Of a stretch of 64,000 nt of DNA, positions 52,459-63,880 are shown piece by piece; the first letter of the stretch is position 1; each line of letters starts with the position of its first letter. This DNA comes from Calliopsis andreniformis. Its lineage: Eukaryota; Arthropoda; Insecta; Hymenoptera; Andrenidae. Both the position numbers and the translations under genes were made by a program. The DNA lies in the NCBI RefSeq assembly GCF_051401765.1, contig NW_027480569.1:62001-126000 (forward strand), in the 5' to 3' direction. Under the pieces are notes generated by a model that had not been told where the DNA came from, made no database searches, and saw nothing but the letters and a program-made list of their open reading frames with translations.

Positions 52459-55056
52459 ATTGAGGATTGAAGATTGAGTACTGGGGATTGGGGATTGAAG
52501 ATTGAGGATTAAGGATTGAAGATTGGGTATTGAGGATCTAGAATTGGAGATTGATTATTGAGGACTGAAGATTGAGGATTGAGAATTGAGGATTGAGAAT
52601 TGAGAATTGAGTATGAGGACTGAGAGTTGAGGATTGAGGTTTGAGGAATGAGGATTGAGGGTTGAGGATTGAGGATTGAGGATTGCGGATTGAAGATTGA
52701 GTATTGATGATTGAATATTGAGGATTGAGGATTGAGGTTTGAGGATTGAGGATTGAGGATTGAGGATTGAGGGTTGAGTATTGAAGATTGAGTATTGATG
52801 CCTGAGGATTGAGGATCGAGAATTGAGGATTGAGGATTGGAGATTTATTATTGAGGATTGAGGATTGAGGATTGAGGATTGAGGATTGAAGATTGAGTAT
52901 TGATGATTGAATATTGAGGATTGAGGATTGAGGTTTGAGGATTGAGGATTGAGGATTGAGGGTTGAGGATTGAGTATTGAAGATTGAGTATTGATGCCTG
53001 AGGATTGAGGATCGAGGATTGAAGATTGAGGATTGGAGATTGATTATTGGGGATTGAAGATTGAGGATTGAGGATTGAGGATTGAGAATTGAGAATTGAG
53101 TATGAGGACTGAGGGTTGAGGATTGAGGTTTGAGGAATGAGGATTGAGGGTTGGGGAATGAGGATTGAGGATTGAGGATTGAGGATTGAGCATTGAAGAT
53201 TGAGTATTGATGCCTGAGGATTGAGGATTGAGGATTGAGGATTGAGGATTGAGGATTGAAGATTGAGTGTTGAGGGTTGAAGATTGAGGAGTGAGGATTG
53301 AGGATTGAGGATTGAGGATTGAAGATTGAGTATTGAGGATTGAAGATTGAGGATTGAGTATTGATGATTGAGGATTCAGGGTTGAAGATTGAGGATTGAG
53401 GATTGAGGATCGACGATCTAGGATTGGAGATTGATTATTGAGTATAGAAGCTTGAGGATTGTGGATTGAGGATTGAGGATTGAAGATTGTGGATTGAGGA
53501 TTGAGGATTGAGGATTGAGAATTGAGGATTGGAGATTGAGGATTGAGTATTGAGGATTGAGGATTCAGGGTTGAAGATTGAGGATTGAGGATTGAGGATT
53601 GAGGATTGAGGATTGAGGATTGAGGATTGGGTATTGAGGATTGAGGAATGAGGATTGAGGATTGAGGTTTGAGGATTGAGGATTGCAGATTGAGTATTGA
53701 GGATTGAAGATTGAGGATTGAGGATTGAGGATTGAGGAATGAGGATTGAATATTGAGTATTGAGGATTGAAGATTGAGGATAGAGGATTGAGTACTGAGG
53801 ATGGAGGATGAGGGCTGAGGGTTGAGGATTGAGGATTGAGAAATGAGGATTGAGGATTGAGGATTGAAATTGAGGATTGGGTATTGAGGATTGAAGGATG
53901 AGGATTGAGGAATTAGGATTGAGGATTGAGGATTGAGGATTGAAGATTGAGGATTGGGTATTGAGGATTGAAGAATGAGGATTGAGGATTGAGGATTGAG
54001 GATTGAGTATTGAAGATTGAGTGCTGAGGATTGAAGATTGAGGATTGAGGATTGAGGATTGAGGATTGAGGATTGAAGATTGAATATTGATGATTGAATA
54101 TTGAGGACTGCGGATTGAGGGTTGTGGTTTGTGGGCGAGGACTCAGGGCTGAATATTGATGTTTGAGGTCCGGGGATTAAGGATTGAGGATTGAGAATTA
54201 AGGATTGAGGATTGAGGATTGAAGATTGAGGATTGGGTATTGAGGATTGAGGATTCAGGGTTGAAGATTGAGGATTGAGGATTGAGGATTGAGGATCTAG
54301 GATTGGAGATTGGTTATTGAGTATAGAAGCTTGAGGATTGTGGATTGAGGATTGAGGATTGAGGATTGAGGATTGAGGATTGAGGTTTGAGGATTGAGGA
54401 TTGAGGATTGAGGATTGAGGATTGAGTATTGAAGATTGAGTATTGATGCCTGAGGATTGAGGATCGAGGATTGAGGATTGAGGATTGGAGATTGATTATT
54501 GGGGACTGAAGATTGAGGATTGAGGATTGAGGATTGAGAATTGAGAATTGAGTATGAGGACTGAGGGTTGAGGATTGAGGTTTGAGGAATGAGGATTGAG
54601 GGTTGGGGAATGAGGATTGAGGATTGAGGATTGAGGATTGAGCATTGAAGATTGAGTATTGATGCCTGAGGATTGAGGATTGAGGATTGAGGATTGAGGA
54701 TTGAAGATTGAGTGTTGAGGGTTGAAGATTGAGGACTGAAGATTGAGGATTGAGGATTGAGGATTGAAGATTGAGGATTGAGTATTGATGATTGAGGATT
54801 CAGGGTTGAAGATTGAGGATTGAGGATTGAGGATTGACGATCTAGGATTGGAGATTGATTATTGAGTATAGAAGCTTGAGGATTGTGGATTGAGGATTGA
54901 GGATTGAAGATTGAGGATTGAGGATTGAGGATTGAGGATTGAGAATTGAGGATTGGAGATTGAGGATTGAGTATTGAGGATTGAGGATTCAGGGTTGAAG
55001 ATTGAGGATTGAGGATTGAGGATTGAGGATTGAGGATTGAGGATTGAGGATTGGGT
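52459..55056 (+). repeat. 2598-bp tandem unit, copy 2
   Basis: This is the second copy of the 2598-bp unit. The junction with copy 1 lies in a GATTGGGTATTGAGG stretch that also occurs at the right end of copy 2, as expected for unequal crossing-over between similar monomer runs. Sequence after 55,057 continues into the older subfamily I order instead of a third copy. Apparent identity over 2.6 kb means either a very recent event or an assembly duplication. Confidence 0.87.
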
Positions 55057-58000
55057 ATTGAGGATTGAGGAATGAGGATTGAGGATTGAGGTTTGAGGAT
55101 TGAGGATTGCAGATTGAGTATTGAGGATTGAAGATTGAGGATTGAGGATTTAAAGATTGAGGAATGAGGATTGAATATTGAGTATTGAGGATTGAAGATT
55201 GAGGATAGAGGATTGAGTACTGAGGATGGAGGATGAGGGCTGAGGGTTGAGGATTGAGGATTGAGAAATGAGGATTGAGGATTGAGGATTGAAATTGAGG
55301 ATTGGGTATTGAGGATTGAAGGATGAGGATTGAGGAATTAGGATTGAGGTTTGAGGATTGAGGATTGAAGATTGAGGATTGGGTATTGAGGATTGAAGAA
55401 TGAGGATTGAGGATTGAGGATTGAGGATTGAGTATTGAAGATTGAGTGCTGAGGATTGAAGATTGAGGATTGAGGATTGAGGATTGAGGATTGAGGATTG
55501 AAGATTGAATATTTATGATTGAATATTGATGACTGCGGATTGAGGGTTGTGGTTTGTGGGCGAGGACTCAGGGCAGAATATTGATGTTTGAGGTCCGGGG
55601 ACTAAGGATTGAGGATTGAGAATTAAGGATTGAGGATTGAGGATTGAAGATTGAGGATTGAGTATTGGGGATTGAGGATTCAGGGTTGAAGATTGAGGAT
55701 TGAGGATTGAGGATTGAGGATCTAGGATTGGAGATTGGTTATTGAGTATAGAAGCTTGAGGATTGTGGATTGAGGATTGAGGATTGAGTACTGAGGATGG
55801 AGGATGAGGGCTGAGGGTTGTGGATTGAGGATTGAGAAATGAGGATTGAGGATTGAGGATTGAAATTGAGGATTGGGTATTGAGGATTGAAGAATGAGGA
55901 TTGAGGAATTAGGATTGAGGATTGAGGATTGAGGATTGAAGATTGAGGATTGGGTATTGAGGATTGAAGAATGAGGATTGAGGATTGAGAATTGAGGATT
56001 GAGTATTGAAGATTGAGTGTTGAGGATTGAAGATTGAGGATTGAGGATTGAGGATTGAGGATTGAGGATTGTAGATTGAGTATTGAGGATTGAAGATTGA
56101 GGATTGAGTATTGAGGATTGAGGATTCAGGGTTGAAGATTGAGGATTGAGGATTGAGGATTGAGGATTGAGGATTGAGGATTGAAGATTGAATATTGATG
56201 ATTGAATATTGAGGACTGCGGATTGAGGGTTGTGGATTGTGGGCGAGGACTCAGGGCTGAATATTGATGTTTGAGGACCGGGGATTAAGGATTGAGGATT
56301 GAGAATTGAGGATTGAGGATTGAGGATTGAAGATTGAGGATTGGGTACTTAGGATTGAAGAATGAGTATTGAGGATTGAGGTTTGAGGATTGAGGATTGA
56401 AGATTGAGTATTGATGATTGAATATTGAGGATTGAGGATTGAGGTTTGTGGATTGAGGATTGAGGATTGAGGATTGAAGATTGAGTATTGAGGATTGAAG
56501 ATTGAGGATTGAAGATTGAGTATTGATGATTGAATATTGAGGATTGAGGATTGAGGATTGAGGACTGAGGATTGGGTATTGAGGATTGAGGAATGAGGAT
56601 TGAGGATTGAGGTTTGAGGATTGAGGATTGCAGATTGAGTATTGAGGATTGAAGATTGAGGATTGAGGTTTGAGGATTGTGGAATGAGGATTGAAGATTG
56701 AGTATTGAGGATTGAAGATTGAGGATAGAGGATTGAGTACTGAGGATGGAGGATGAGGGCTGATGGTTGAGGATTGAGGATTGAGAAATGAGGATTGAGG
56801 ATTGAGGATTGAAATTGAGGATTGGGTATTGAGGATTGAAGAATGAGGATTGAGGACTGAGGATTGAGGATTGAGGATTGAAGATTGAGTGTTGAGGATT
56901 GAATATTGAGGATTGAGGATTGACGATTGAGGATTGAGGATTGAAGATTGAGTATTGAGGATTGAAGATTGAGGATTGAGTATTGAGGATTGAGGATTCA
57001 GGGTTGAATATTGAGGATTGAGGATTAAGGATTGAGGATCTAGGATTGGAGATTGATTATTGAGTATAGAAGGTTGAGGATTGTGGATTGAGGATTGAGG
57101 ATAGAGGATTGAGGATTGAGGATTGAGGATTGAGGATTGAGAATTGAGGATTGAGGATTGAGGATTGAAGATTGAGGATTGAGGATTGAGGATTGAGGAT
57201 TGAGGATTGAGGATTGAAGATTGAATATTGATGATTGAATATTGAGGACTGCGGATTGAGGGTTGTGGATTGTGGGCGAGGGCTCAGGGCTGAATATTGA
57301 TGTTTGAGGACCGGGGATTAAGGATTGAGGATTGAGAATTGAGGATTGAGGATTGAGGATTGAAGATTGAGGATTGGGTACTTAGGATTGAAGAATGAAT
57401 ATTGAGGATTGAGGTTTGAGGATTGAGGATTGAAGATTGAGTATTGATGATTGAATATTGAGGATTGAGGATTGAGGTTTGTCGATTGAGGATTGAGGAT
57501 TGAGGATTGAAGATTGAGTATTGAGGATTGAAGATTGAGGATTGAAGATTGAGTATTGATGATTGAATATTGAGGATTGAGGATTGAGGATTGAGGACTG
57601 AGGATTGGGTATTGAGGATTGAGGAATGAGGATTGAGGATTGAGGTTTGAGGATTGAGGATTGCAGATTGAGTATTGAGGATTGAAGATTGAGGATTGAG
57701 GTTTGAGGATTGTGGAATGAGGATTGAAGATTGAGTATTGAGGATTGAAGATTGAGGATAGAGGATTGAGTACTGAGGATGGAGGATGAGGGCTGATGGT
57801 TGAGGATTGAGGATTGAGAAATGAGGATTGAGGATTGAGGATTGAAATTGAGAATTGGGTATTGAGGATTGAAGAATGAGTATTGAGGACTGAGGATTGA
57901 GGATTGAGGATTGAAGATTGAGTGTTGAGGATTGAATATTGAGGATTGAGGATTGACGATTGAGGATTGAGGATTGAAGATTGAGTATTGAGGATTGAAG

Positions 58001-58148
58001 ATTGAGGATTGAGTATTGAGGATTGAGGATTCAGGGTTGAATATTGAGGATTGAGGATTAAGGATTGAGGATCTAGGATTGGAGATTGATTATTGAGTAT
58101 AGAAGGTTGAGGATTGTGGATTGAGGATTGAGGATAGAGGATTGAGGA
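55057..58148 (+). repeat. Subfamily I segment, copy of ~6.7-9.8 kb region (offset 48,375)
   Basis: GC-rich islands at 55534, 56217 and 57250 match 7159, 7842 and 8875 at an exact offset of 48,375, so the characteristic 683 + 1033 spacing is preserved. Private changes include GATTTAAAGATTG at about 55,147, GGGCAGAATATTG at about 55,573, GAGGGCTCAGGG near 57,280 and GGTTTGTCGATTG near 57,480. These extra substitutions suggest this copy is somewhat older or less homogenised than those at 7 and 20 kb. Confidence 0.82.
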
Positions 58149-61100
58149 TTGAGGATTGAGGATTGAGGATTGAGAATTGAGGATTGAGGATTGAGGATTG
58201 AAGATTGAGGATTGGGTATTGAGGGTTGAAGAATGAGGATTGAGGATTGAGGATTGAGTATTGAGGATTGAAGATTGAGTGTTGAGGATTGAAGATTGAG
58301 GGTTGAGGATTGAGGTTTGAGTATGGAGGATGAAGACTGAGGGTTGAGGATTGAGGTTTGAGGAACGAGGATTGAGGATTGACGATTGAGGGCTAATGAT
58401 TGACGATTGAGTATTGAAGATTGAGGATTGATGACTGAGGATTGACGACTGAGAATTGAGGATTGAGGATTGATGATTGAAGATTGAGTATTGAGGATTG
58501 AATATTGAGGATTGAGGATTGAGGGTTGAGGATTGAGGATTGAGGATTGAGGATTGAGGATTGAGGATTGAGGATCGAAGATTGAGTATTGATGATTGAA
58601 TATTGAGGATTGAGGATTGAGGTTTGAGAATTGAGGATTGAGGATTGAGGATTGAGGATTGAGTATTGAAGATTGAGTATTGATGCCTGAGGATTGAGGA
58701 TCGAGGATTGAGGATTGAGGATTGGAGACTGACTATTGAGGATTGAAGATTGAGGATTGAGGATTGAGGATTGAGAATTGAGAATTGAGTATGAGGACTG
58801 GGGGTTGAGGATTGAGGTTTGAGGAATGAGGACTGAGGGTTGGGGAATGAGGATTGAGGATTGAGGATTGAGGATTGAACATTGAAGGTTGAGTATTGAT
58901 GCCTGAGGATTGAGGATTGAGGATTGATGATTGAGGATCGAGGATTGAAGATTGAGAATTGAGGATTGAAGATCGAGGATTGTGGATTGAGGATTGAGGA
59001 TGGAGGATGAGGGCTGAGGGTTGAGGATTGAGGATTGAGAAATGAGGATTGAGGATTGAGGATTGAAATTGAGGATTGGGTATTGAGGATTGAAGAATGA
59101 GGATTGAGGAGTTAGGATTGAGGATTGAGGATTGAGGATTGAAGATTGAGGATTGGGTATTGAGGGTTGAAGAATGAGGATTGAGGATTGAGGATTGAGG
59201 ATTGAGGATTGAAGATTGAGTGTTGAGGATTGAAGATTGAGGGTTGAGGATTGAGGTTTGAGTATGGAGGATGAAGACTGAGGGTTGAGGATTGAGGTTT
59301 GAGGAACGAGGTTTGAGGATTGAGGATTGAGGACCAATGATTGACGATTGAGTATTGAAGATTGAGGATTGATGACTGAGGATTGACGACTGTGAATTGA
59401 GGATTGAGGATTGATGATTGAAGATTGAGTATTGAGGATTGAATATTGAGGATTGAGGATTGAGTATTGAGGATTGAGGATTGAGGATTGAGGATTGAAG
59501 TTTGAGTATTGAGTATTGGAGGTTGAGGATTGTGGATTGAGGATTAAGGATTGTGGATTGAATATTGTAGATTGAGTATTGATACCTGAGGATTGAGGAT
59601 TGAGGATTGAGGATTGAGGATTGAGGATTGAAGGTTGAGTATTGAGGATTGAAGATTGAGGATTGAAGATTGAGTATTGATGATTGAATATTGAGGATTG
59701 AGGATTGAGGATTGAGGATTGAGGATTGGGTATTGAGGATTGAGTAATGAGGATTGAGGATTGAGGTTTGAGGATTGAGGATTGAAGATTGAGTATTGGT
59801 GATTGAATATTGAGGATTGAGGATTGAGGTTTGAGGATTGAGGATTGAGGATTGAGGATTGAAGGTTGAGTATTGAGGATTGAATATTGAGTATTGAAGA
59901 TTGAGTATTGATGATTGTATATTCAGGATTGAGGATTGAGGATTGAGGATTGAGGATTGGGTATTGAGGATTGAGGAATGAGGATTGAGAATAGAGGTTT
60001 GAGGATTGAGGATTGCAGATTGAGTATTGAGGATTGAAGATTGAGGATTGAGGATTGAGGATTGAGGAATGAGGATTGAAGATTGAGTATTGAGAATTGA
60101 AGATTGAGGATAGAGGATTGAGTACTGAGGATGGAGGATGAGGGCTGAGGGTTGAGGATTGAGGATTGAGAAATGAAGGTTGAGGATTGAGGATTGAAAT
60201 TGAGGATTGGGTATTGAGGATTGAAGAATGAGGATTGAGGAATTAGGACTGAGGTTTGAGGATTGAGGATTGAAGATTGAGGATTGGGTATTGAGGATTG
60301 AAGAATGAGGATTGAGGACTGAGGATTGAGGATTGAGGATTGAAGATTGAGTGTTGAGGATTGAAGATTGAGGATTGAGGATTGACGATTGAGGATTGAG
60401 GATTGAAGATTGAGTATTGAGGATTGAAGGTTGAGGATTGAGTATTGAGGATTGAGGATTCAGGGTTGAAGATTGAGGATTGAGGATTGAGGAATGAGGA
60501 TTGAGGATTAAGGATCGAAGATTGAATATTGATGATTGAATATTGAGGACTGAGGATTGAGGGTTGTGGATTGAGGACGAGGACTGAGGGTTGAATATTG
60601 ATGTTTGACGTCTGAGGATTAAGGATTGAGGATTGAGAATTGAGGATTGAGGATTGAGGATTGAAGATTAAGTATTGGGTATTTAGGATTGAAGAATGAG
60701 GATTGAGGATTGAGGATTGAGGAATGAGGATTGACGATTGAGTATTGAGAATTGAAGATTGAGGATAGAGGATTGAGTACTGAGGATGGAGGATGAGGGC
60801 TGAGGGTTGAGGATTGAGGATTGAGAAATGAAGATTGAGGATTGAGGATTGAAATTGAGGATTGGGTATTGAGGATTGAAGAATGAGGATTGAGGAATTA
60901 GGATTGAGGTTTGAGGATTGAGGATTGAAGATTGAGGATTGGGTATTGAGGATTGAAGAATGAGGATTGAGGACTGAGTATTGAGGATTGAGGATTGAAG
61001 ATTGAGTGTTGAGGATTGAAGATTGAGGATTGAGGATTGACGATTGAGGATTGAGGATTGAAGATTGAGTATTGAGGATTGAAGGTTGAGGATTGAGTAT

Positions 61101-62875
61101 TGAGGATTGAGGATTCAGGGTTGAAGATTGAGGATTGAGGATTGAGGAATGAGGATTGAGGATTAAGGATTGAAGATTGAATATTGATGATTGAATATTG
61201 AGGACTGAGGATTGAGGGTTGTGGATTGAGGACGAGGACTGAGGGTTGAATATTGATGTTTGACGTCTGAGGATTAAGGATTGAGGATTGAGAATTGAGG
61301 ATTGAGGATTGAGGATTGAAGATTAAGTATTGGGTATTTAGGATTGAAGAATGAGGATTGAGGATTGAGGTTTGAGGATTGAGGATTGAAGATTTAGTAT
61401 TGATGATTGAATATTGAGGATTGAGGATTGAGGTTTGAGGATTCAGGATGAAGACTGGTGGTTGAGGATTGAGGTTTGAGGAACGAGGATTGAGGTTTGA
61501 GGATTGAGGACTTAGGATTGACGATTGAGTATTGAAGATTGAGGATTGATGACTGAGGATTGACGACTGAGAATTGAGGGTTGAAGATTGAGGATTGAGG
61601 ATTGCGGATTGAGGATTGAGTATTGATGATTGAATATTGAGGATTGAGGATTGAGGTTTGAGGATTGAGGATTGAGGATTGAGGATTGAGGGTTGAGTAT
61701 TGAAGATTGAGTATTGATGCCTGAGGATTGAGCATCGAGAATTGAGGATTGAGGATTGGAGATTGATTATTGAGGATTGAGGATTGAGGATTGAGGATTG
61801 AGGATTGAAGATTGAGTATTGATGATTGAATATTGAGGATTGAGGATTGAGGTTTGAGGATTGAGGATTGAGGATTGAGGGTTGAGGATTGAGTATTGAA
61901 GATTGAGTATTGATGCCTGAGGATTGCGGATCGAGGATTGAGGATTGAGGATTGGAGATTGATTATTGAGGATTGAAGATTGAGGATTGAGGATTGAGGA
62001 TTGAGAATTGAGAATTGAGTATGAGGACTGAGGGTTGAGGATTGAGGTTTGAGGAATGAGGATTGAGGGTTGGGGAATGAGGATTGAGGATTGAGGATTG
62101 AGGATTGAGCATTGAAGATTGAGTATTGATGCCTGAGGATTGAGGATTGAGGATTGAGGATTGAGGATTGAAGATTGAGGGTTGAGAGTTGAAGATTGAG
62201 GACTGAGGATTGAGGATTGAGGATTGAGGATTGAAGATTGAGTATTGAGGATTGAAGATTGAGGATTGAGTATTGATGATTGAGGATTCAGGGTTGAAGA
62301 TTGAGGATTGAGGATTGAGGATTGACGATCTAGGATTGGAGAATGATTATTGAGTATAGAAGCTTGAGGATTGTGGATTGAGGATTGAGGATTGAGGATT
62401 GAGGATTGAGGATTGAGGATTGAGGATTGAGAATTGAGGATTGGAGATTGAGGATTGAGTATTGAGGATTGAAGATTGAAGATTGAGGATTGGGTATTGA
62501 GGGTTGAAGAATGAGGATTGAGGATTGAGGATTGAGGATTGAGGATTGAAGATTGAGTGTTGAGGATTGAATATTGGGTATTGAAGATTGAGTATTGATG
62601 ATTGTATATTGAGGATTGAGGATTGAGGATTGAGGGTTGAGGATTGGGTATTGAGGATTGAGGAATGAGGATTGAGAATTGAGGTTTGAGGATTGAGGAT
62701 TGCAGATTGAGTATTGAGGATTGAAGATTGAGGATTGAGGATTGAGGATTGAGGAATGAGGATTGAAGATTGAGTATTGAGAATTGAAGATTGAGGATAG
62801 AGGATTGAGTACTGAGGATGGAGGATGAGGGCTGAGGGTTGAGGATTGAGGATTGAGAAATGAAGATTGAGGATT
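58149..62875 (+). repeat. 4.7 kb copy of 24,505-29,235 (offset 33,644)
   Basis: The landmark pairs are given under the 24.5 kb copy. Small differences mark it as a distinct copy: GAGGGCTAATG near 58,390 where the other has GAGGACTAATG, GGAGACTGAC near 58,725, and GGTTTGAGG near 59,311. It enters directly from subfamily I sequence at about 58,149, the same kind of junction as at 12.65 kb and 24.5 kb. The I-to-II junction itself therefore seems to have been copied. Confidence 0.83.
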
Positions 62876-63880
62876 GAGGATTGAAATTGAGGATTGGGTA
62901 TTGAGGATTGAAGAATGAGGATTGAGGAATTAGGATTGAGGTTTGAGGATTGAGGATTGAAGATTGAGGATTGGGTATTGAGAATTGAAGAATGAGGATT
63001 GAGGACTGAGGATTGAGGATTGAGGATTGAAGATTGAGTGTTGAGGATTGAAGATTGAGGATTGAGGATTGACGATTGAGGATTGAGGATTGAAGATTGA
63101 GTATTGAGGATTGAAGGTTGAGGATTGAGTATTGAGGATTGAGGATTCAGTGTTGAAGATTGAGGATTGAGGATTGAGGAATGAGGATTGAGGATTATGG
63201 ATTGAAGATTGAATATTGATGATTGAATATTGAGGACTGAGGATTGAGGGTTGTGGACTGAGGACGAGGACTGAGGGTTGAATATTGATGTTTGACGTCT
63301 GAGGATTAAGGATTGAGGATTGAGAATTGAGGATTGAGGATTGAGGATTGAAGATTAAGTATTGGGTATTTAGGATTGGAGAATGAGGATTGAGGATTGA
63401 GGTTTGAGGATTGAGGATTGAGGATTGAAGATTTAGTATTGATGATTGAATATTGAGGATTGAGGATTGAGGTTTGAGGATTCAGGATGAAGACTGGTGG
63501 TTGAGGATTGAGGTTTGAGGAACGAGGATTGAGGTTTGAGGATTGAGGACTTAGGATTGACGATTGAGTATTGAAGATTGGGGATTGATGACTGAGGATT
63601 GACGACTGAGAATTGAGGGTTGAGGATTGAGGATTGAGGATTGCGGATTGAGGATTGAGTATTGATGATTGAATATTGAGGATTGAGGATTGAGGTTTGA
63701 GGATTGAGTATTGAGGATTGAGGATTGAGGGTTGAGTATTGAAGATTGAGTATTGATGCCTGAGGATTGAGCATCGAGAATTGAGGATTGAGGATTGGAG
63801 ATTGATTATTGAGGATTGAGGATTGAGGATTGAGGATTGAGGATTGAAGATTGAGTATTGATGATTGAATATTGAGGATT
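60720..63880 (+). repeat. ~2.03 kb tandem repeat at the right edge
   Basis: GACGTC islands at 61265 and 63297 are 2032 bp apart. The CAT variants that start the 113-codon reverse frames (61735 and 63774) are 2039 apart, a difference of one heptamer. The sequence around the GGATGGAGG cassette near 60,783 likewise recurs near 62,817. The second unit includes private changes such as GGATTATGG near 63,195 and GGACTGAGGACG near 63,258. The last 120 bp resemble 58,930-59,040. Confidence 0.75.
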
